DNA from: Candidatus Krumholzibacteriia bacterium
GTDB taxonomy: Bacteria; Krumholzibacteriota; Krumholzibacteriia; Krumholzibacteriales; Krumholzibacteriaceae
Reading direction: 5' to 3'
Assembly (NCBI GenBank): GCA_028696635.1
Contig: JAQVGR010000075.1
Location: 1 to 7,170 of the forward strand
Length of the DNA stretch: 7,170 nt
Part shown: piece after piece, positions 4,219 through 7,170 of the stretch
How positions within the stretch are numbered: position 1 is the first letter of the stretch
How the letters are laid out: every line of letters starts with the position of its first letter
Notes under the pieces: model-generated
Told to the model about the DNA's origin: nothing
The model's database searches: none
What the model saw: the letters and a program-made list of their open reading frames with translations, nothing else
Position numbers and translations under genes: made by a program

Positions 4219-5322
4219 ATGATCTCTATTCCATTTCTCAGGAAACAGTCCTCGACCGTGGCCCTCGACATCGGATCGAGCCTGATCAAGATGATCGAGA
4301 TCGATCACTCGGGCAATGCGCCGAAGATCGTCCATTTCGGCTGCGCGCACCTGCTCCCCGAGGCGATCGTCGAGGGTGAGATCATGGACCGCGGGCTTGT
4401 CATCGACGGGATCCGCGAGTGCGTGCAGCAGTCCGGCATCGCCACGGACCGGGTCGTCTCCGCCGTGTCGGGCCGCGCGGTCATAGTGAAGAAGATCGTC
4501 ATGGACAGGATGGCCGCGGAGGACGCGCAGGAGGCGATCTTCTGGGAGGCCGAGCAGCACGTCCCCTTCGATATCGACGACGTCTGCCTCGATTTCCAGA
4601 TCCTCAGGGACGACGTCGGGGCGAACCAGATGGAGGTCCTGCTCGTCGCCGCCAAGAAGGACATGGTCAACATGCACGCCAGCCTGATCAGGGACGCGGG
4701 ACTCGAGCCCGTCATCGTAGACGTCGACTCGTTCGCCGTTCAGAACTGCTACGAGGCGGCGAAGGCGCGCTCGGACGGCCGGCGCGGCAGAGAGGACGAA
4801 CGGGGGCAGGAAGATCCGGTGGTCGGCCTGATCAACATCGGAAGCGACGTGACCAACATCAACATCATACAGGGAGACCGTCCGCACTTCACCAGAGACA
4901 TCAGCGTCGGTGCGACGCAGTTCATCGAAGCGCTGCAGAAGAACATGACGGTGGACTACGAAGAGGCCCGCAGGATCATATCGGGCCAGGTGGGCGAGCA
5001 CGACCAGGTGAAGATCCGCGAGATCGTCAGACGCGCCAGCGGGGACCTGTCCCTCGGGATCGAGCGGAGCATGTCGTTCCTCAAGGCCGCCGGCGACGCC
5101 GACGAGATCGGCGAGATAGTACTCAGCGGCGGCGGCGCCCACATCCCGTTTCTCAAGGATATCCTGGCTGAGAAGCACGGAATCAAGATCTCCGTGCACA
5201 ATCCCCTCGACGGAATCGAGTGGGATGATGGCGTATTCGGCGAGTACGGCGACGACCTCGACGGTCTCGCTCCGCTGCTGACCGTCGGGATCGGGCTCGC
5301 TCTGAGAAAGGCGGGGAAGTAA
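4219..5322 (+). CDS. pilM: Type IV pilus assembly protein PilM
   Basis: PilM is a cytoplasmic actin-like (FtsA-like) protein that binds the N-terminus of PilN and links the inner-membrane alignment complex to the pilus motor. The 367-residue protein shows the actin-fold nucleotide motifs in order: phosphate 1 in VALDIGSSLIKMIEI (14-28), phosphate 2 in GLINIGSDVTNINII (203-217), and the adenosine motif in EIVLSGGGAHIPFL (299-312). Family-typical stretches FWEAEQHVPFD (108-118) and the VLLVAAKKD region (140-148) are present. A strongly charged linker (about 183-199) precedes phosphate 2. The ATG at 4219 is the only reasonable start because the actin motif begins 14 residues in, although the ribosome binding site is weak. 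It is the first gene of the pilMNOPQ operon, and its stop shares one base with the pilN start (TAATG). Confidence 0.95.
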   Translation: MISIPFLRKQSSTVALDIGSSLIKMIEIDHSGNAPKIVHFGCAHLLPEAIVEGEIMDRGLVIDGIRECVQQSGIATDRVVSAVSGRAVIVKKIVMDRMAAEDAQEAIFWEAEQHVPFDIDDVCLDFQILRDDVGANQMEVLLVAAKKDMVNMHASLIRDAGLEPVIVDVDSFAVQNCYEAAKARSDGRRGREDERGQEDPVVGLINIGSDVTNINIIQGDRPHFTRDISVGATQFIEALQKNMTVDYEEARRIISGQVGEHDQVKIREIVRRASGDLSLGIERSMSFLKAAGDADEIGEIVLSGGGAHIPFLKDILAEKHGIKISVHNPLDGIEWDDGVFGEYGDDLDGLAPLLTVGIGLALRKAGK

Positions 5323-5876
5323 TGATTCGGATCAATCTCCTTCCAGCGGAAGACAGGGCGAAGAAGCGGGAGATCCGGCTCCCCGAAATGGGCACCGTGT
5401 GGCTCGTCATCGCCGTTGTCGGCTTCTTCGCCGCGATCGCGACGATCGGCTCCGTCCAGAGACACAAGGTCAGGGTGCTGGAGTCGAAGATCGAGGCGGC
5501 CAGAGAGGAGTCCCGGCAGCTCGCCCCGCAGCTGGCCAAGATAAAGCAGATAACGAAGGAGCGCGAGGAGGTCAACCGCAGGCTGGCCCTGATCGCCTCC
5601 CTCGACCGGAACCGGTATTTCAGAGTGCAGCTGCTCAACGACATCAGCTTCAAGATCCCGGCGAACTGCTGGCTGACGGATATTTCCGAGCAGTCGCCGA
5701 ACAACTTCAATCTCGACGGCATCGCGTTCTCGAACTACACGGTCGCCGACATGATGATGAACCTCGAGGGCTCGCCGCTCGTCACGAGCGTCGACCTGCG
5801 GGTGGCCGAGAAGGGCGAGATCAAAGAGCGTGAAGTGATGAAGTTCAGCCTGAGCGCGAACGTCATGCCCCAGTAG
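5322..5876 (+). CDS. pilN: Type IV pilus assembly protein PilN
   Basis: PilN is a bitopic inner-membrane protein of the alignment complex: its N-terminus binds PilM in the cytoplasm and its periplasmic part pairs with PilO. The 184-residue product begins MIRINLLP, the conserved PilM-binding motif (INLLP, residues 4-8). One membrane segment follows (about 25-44), then a charged helical region likely to form a coiled coil (about 46-95). The C-terminal domain (about 96-184) has the family pattern with IPANCWLTDIS (112-122), a central LDGIAFS and LEGSPLV (148-154). Length is normal for the family. The ATG overlaps the pilM stop by one base, with GGGGA (5313-5317) upstream, so translation is probably coupled to pilM. 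Confidence 0.94.
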   Translation: MIRINLLPAEDRAKKREIRLPEMGTVWLVIAVVGFFAAIATIGSVQRHKVRVLESKIEAAREESRQLAPQLAKIKQITKEREEVNRRLALIASLDRNRYFRVQLLNDISFKIPANCWLTDISEQSPNNFNLDGIAFSNYTVADMMMNLEGSPLVTSVDLRVAEKGEIKEREVMKFSLSANVMPQ

Positions 5877-5880
5877 GGAA

Positions 5881-5886
5881 GAGAGG
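5881..5886 (+). promoter_or_regulatory. Ribosome binding site that decides the pilO start
   Basis: GAGAGG lies 7 bases before the ATG at 5894, which opens the PilO frame. Another ATG at 5889, in a different frame, is only 2 bases from it and leads to a protein without PilO features. Spacing and homology both favour 5894. Confidence 0.6.
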
Positions 5887-5893
5887 TCATGGA

Positions 5894-6505
5894 ATGGACT
5901 TCAAGGATCCGCATGTACAGAAAACGATCGTCGTGGCGGTGCTGCTCGTCATGATCGGTTACGTGTACTTCTTCACCTCGTTCATGCCGTTCTTCTTTCA
6001 CCCGATGAGGGCGAAGATCACCACGCTCGGGTCGGAATACGACAAGATGAGCGCGGAGCTCGAGAAGGCGCGCAAAATGGTGAACGACCTTGCACGGCTC
6101 GAAGAGGAGTACAACCGGCTCCATGACAAGTGGGTCGCCGCGCAGAGCCTCCTGCCGCTGGAGAAGGAAGTGGCCGAGCTCCTGCGCCAGGTGACGCGCG
6201 CGGGACACCAGTCGGGGATCGAGTTCGAGCTGTTCGAACCGCAGCCGACCGTCCAGAAGGAGTTCGTCACGGAGAATCCCGTTCACATCAAGGTACGGGG
6301 CGGCTATCACGAACTGGGCATCTTCCTTTCGAAGGTGGCCAACCTCGGCCGGATAGTCAATGTCTCGGGTCTCAAGATAACGCCGTACAAGGCGAAGACG
6401 GACGATCCCGCCGCCTCGTCGATCCTCGCGGAGCTGACGATGACGGCCTACACACTCGTGGAAGGTGGTGAGGTCAGCGATGAAAGCGCCTCGACCGATT
6501 CGTAA
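5894..6505 (+). CDS. pilO: Type IV pilus assembly protein PilO
   Basis: PilO forms heterodimers with PilN in the periplasm and helps position the pilus machine between the motor and the secretin. The 203-residue protein has one N-terminal membrane segment (about 11-29), followed by an aromatic FMPFFFHP stretch, then a heptad-rich coiled coil (about 40-82). The C-terminal half (about 90-190) has the ferredoxin-like pattern of the family, with LLRQVTRAG, the EFELFEPQP stretch and the GGYHELGIFLSKVANLGRIVNV region (136-157). The tail is acidic and serine-rich (GGEVSDESASTDS). It lies 17 bases after pilN, and its end overlaps the pilP start by 26 bases. Membrane topology, length and gene order all agree with the call. 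Confidence 0.94.
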   Translation: MDFKDPHVQKTIVVAVLLVMIGYVYFFTSFMPFFFHPMRAKITTLGSEYDKMSAELEKARKMVNDLARLEEEYNRLHDKWVAAQSLLPLEKEVAELLRQVTRAGHQSGIEFELFEPQPTVQKEFVTENPVHIKVRGGYHELGIFLSKVANLGRIVNVSGLKITPYKAKTDDPAASSILAELTMTAYTLVEGGEVSDESASTDS

Positions 6506-6944
6506 GACGGCCTGGAAGGCCATCTGGGCCCTCGCAGCCGTCGCGCTGCTCCTCGGAGTCCTGCCGCCTCCCGCGACGCGGGCGGACGAGACAGAAGAGG
6601 AAAACAAGAATCTGCGCGATAAGCGGTATTTCTACCAGGCCTTCAACCGGAGGGACCCGTTCCAGAGCCTGATCGCGGGCGAGTTCGAGCAGACCGAATT
6701 CGATCTGGTCGACGTCAACGCAGTCCGGCTTGTCGGAGTCCTCACGGGAGGGATGGAGCGGTACGCGATGCTCGAGGACAAGAACGGCTTTGCCTACATC
6801 GTCAAGGCGGGGGATCCGGTCCGCAACGGCAACGTCGTCTCCATCGGGGAACGCACGCTCGTCGCGAGGATATCGATGTTCGGGCAGACCAACAGCATAA
6901 CCCTTCATCTCGAGGGCGAAGACAGAACCAAAGGAGATTCGTGA
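6480..6944 (+). CDS. pilP: Type IV pilus assembly protein PilP, without lipobox
   Basis: PilP is the periplasmic part of the alignment complex that contacts PilN/PilO and the N-terminal domains of the PilQ secretin. The 154-residue protein has a basic N-terminus and one hydrophobic segment (about 14-28). A low-complexity linker rich in Glu follows, then the family motif FNRRDPFQSL (55-64), and a compact beta domain (about 78-146) with VRLVGVLTGG and AYIVKAGDPV. PilP in Neisseria and Pseudomonas is a lipoprotein, but there is no cysteine in this protein. It must be held by an uncleaved anchor or released by signal peptidase I, possibly after ATRA (33-36). The ATG at 6480 is 6 bases after GAGG (6470-6473). 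An in-frame GTG at 6465 lacks a spaced ribosome binding site. The stop shares one base with pilQ. Confidence 0.92.
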   Translation: MKAPRPIRKTAWKAIWALAAVALLLGVLPPPATRADETEEENKNLRDKRYFYQAFNRRDPFQSLIAGEFEQTEFDLVDVNAVRLVGVLTGGMERYAMLEDKNGFAYIVKAGDPVRNGNVVSIGERTLVARISMFGQTNSITLHLEGEDRTKGDS

Positions 6945-7170
6945 TGAGTATCCGCAGAACCGCCCTGGCAGTCCTCGCGTGCCTCGTCCTGCCCTGGTCA
7001 GGCATGGCCTCCATAGCCGAGATCAACGGCGTGAAGGTCGTGCCCGCTGACGACGCGGTCAGGATCGAGATCAGCAAGGTCGGGGACATCCAGTTCAAGG
7101 CCTTCACGATGAGCGATCCGGACAGGCTCGTGATCGACTGCGTCGGAGCGAAGTACGATGTCAGGACGGT
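6944..7170 (+). CDS. pilQ: Type IV pilus secretin PilQ, N-terminal part
   Basis: PilQ forms the outer-membrane ring through which the pilus passes. Only the first 75 codons are inside the window; the gene continues past 7170. A signal peptide is visible (RR at 4-5, hydrophobic core about 7-18, likely cleavage near GMAS or ASIA, residues 20-25). An AMIN-like domain follows, with INGVKVVPADDAVRIEIS (27-44), FKAFTMSDPDRLVIDCVG (51-68). AMIN domains at the N-terminus of PilQ bind peptidoglycan in known members. The ATG at 6944 overlaps the pilP stop by one base (TGATG) and is 7 bases after a good AAAGGAG ribosome binding site (6930-6936). An in-frame GTG at 6941 is less well spaced. Position after pilP supports the call, although the secretin domain itself is not visible. 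An AMIN-domain amidase is the unlikely alternative. Confidence 0.88.
   Translation, partial: MSIRRTALAVLACLVLPWSGMASIAEINGVKVVPADDAVRIEISKVGDIQFKAFTMSDPDRLVIDCVGAKYDVRT

Noticed and set aside
4027..5199. 390-codon open frame on the minus strand opposite pilM
   Set aside because: pilM is certain from its actin motifs. The opposite frame is rich in Asp, Val, Leu and His, shows no recognisable domain, and covers the sigma-54 promoter.

Overview
This window holds the second half of a bacterial type IV pilus (T4P) locus, all on the + strand, in high-GC DNA. The order is pilA (pilin), an ABC-2 ATPase, an ABC-2 permease, a TPR-like membrane-anchored protein, pilD (prepilin peptidase), then pilM, pilN, pilO, pilP and the first 75 codons of pilQ (secretin). 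To my knowledge this matches the order in Myxococcus xanthus, where pilA is followed by pilGHI (including an ABC transporter), pilD and pilMNOPQ. The host is therefore probably a myxobacterium or other former deltaproteobacterium, or a high-GC candidate phylum with a similar pil locus. The sequence alone does not fix the phylum.

Three transcription units are suggested. (1) pilA at 111-545 has a leader with three tandem hairpins, the last enclosing the ribosome binding site, and ends at a strong intrinsic terminator (570-600). Its promoter lies upstream of the window. (2) ATPase-permease-TPR-pilD at 751-3951 is joined by three consecutive ATGA overlaps, so the genes are very probably translationally coupled. 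A moderate sigma-54-like site lies at 614-629. (3) pilMNOPQ begins at 4219 and runs off the window. It has very short spacings or overlaps and is preceded by a near-consensus sigma-54 promoter (4069-4084), candidate upstream activator elements, and a structured leader of about 124 nt.

Functionally, PilD cleaves and methylates the PilA precursor. PilM, PilN, PilO and PilP form the inner-membrane alignment complex, which links the cytoplasmic motor to the PilQ outer-membrane secretin. The ABC transporter and TPR protein are the least understood part. Their overlap with pilD and their conserved place in the locus suggest a role in pilus biogenesis, but no substrate can be read from the sequence. 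The motor ATPases (PilB, PilT) and platform protein PilC are not in the window. I saw no tRNA, rRNA, CRISPR array or insertion sequence.
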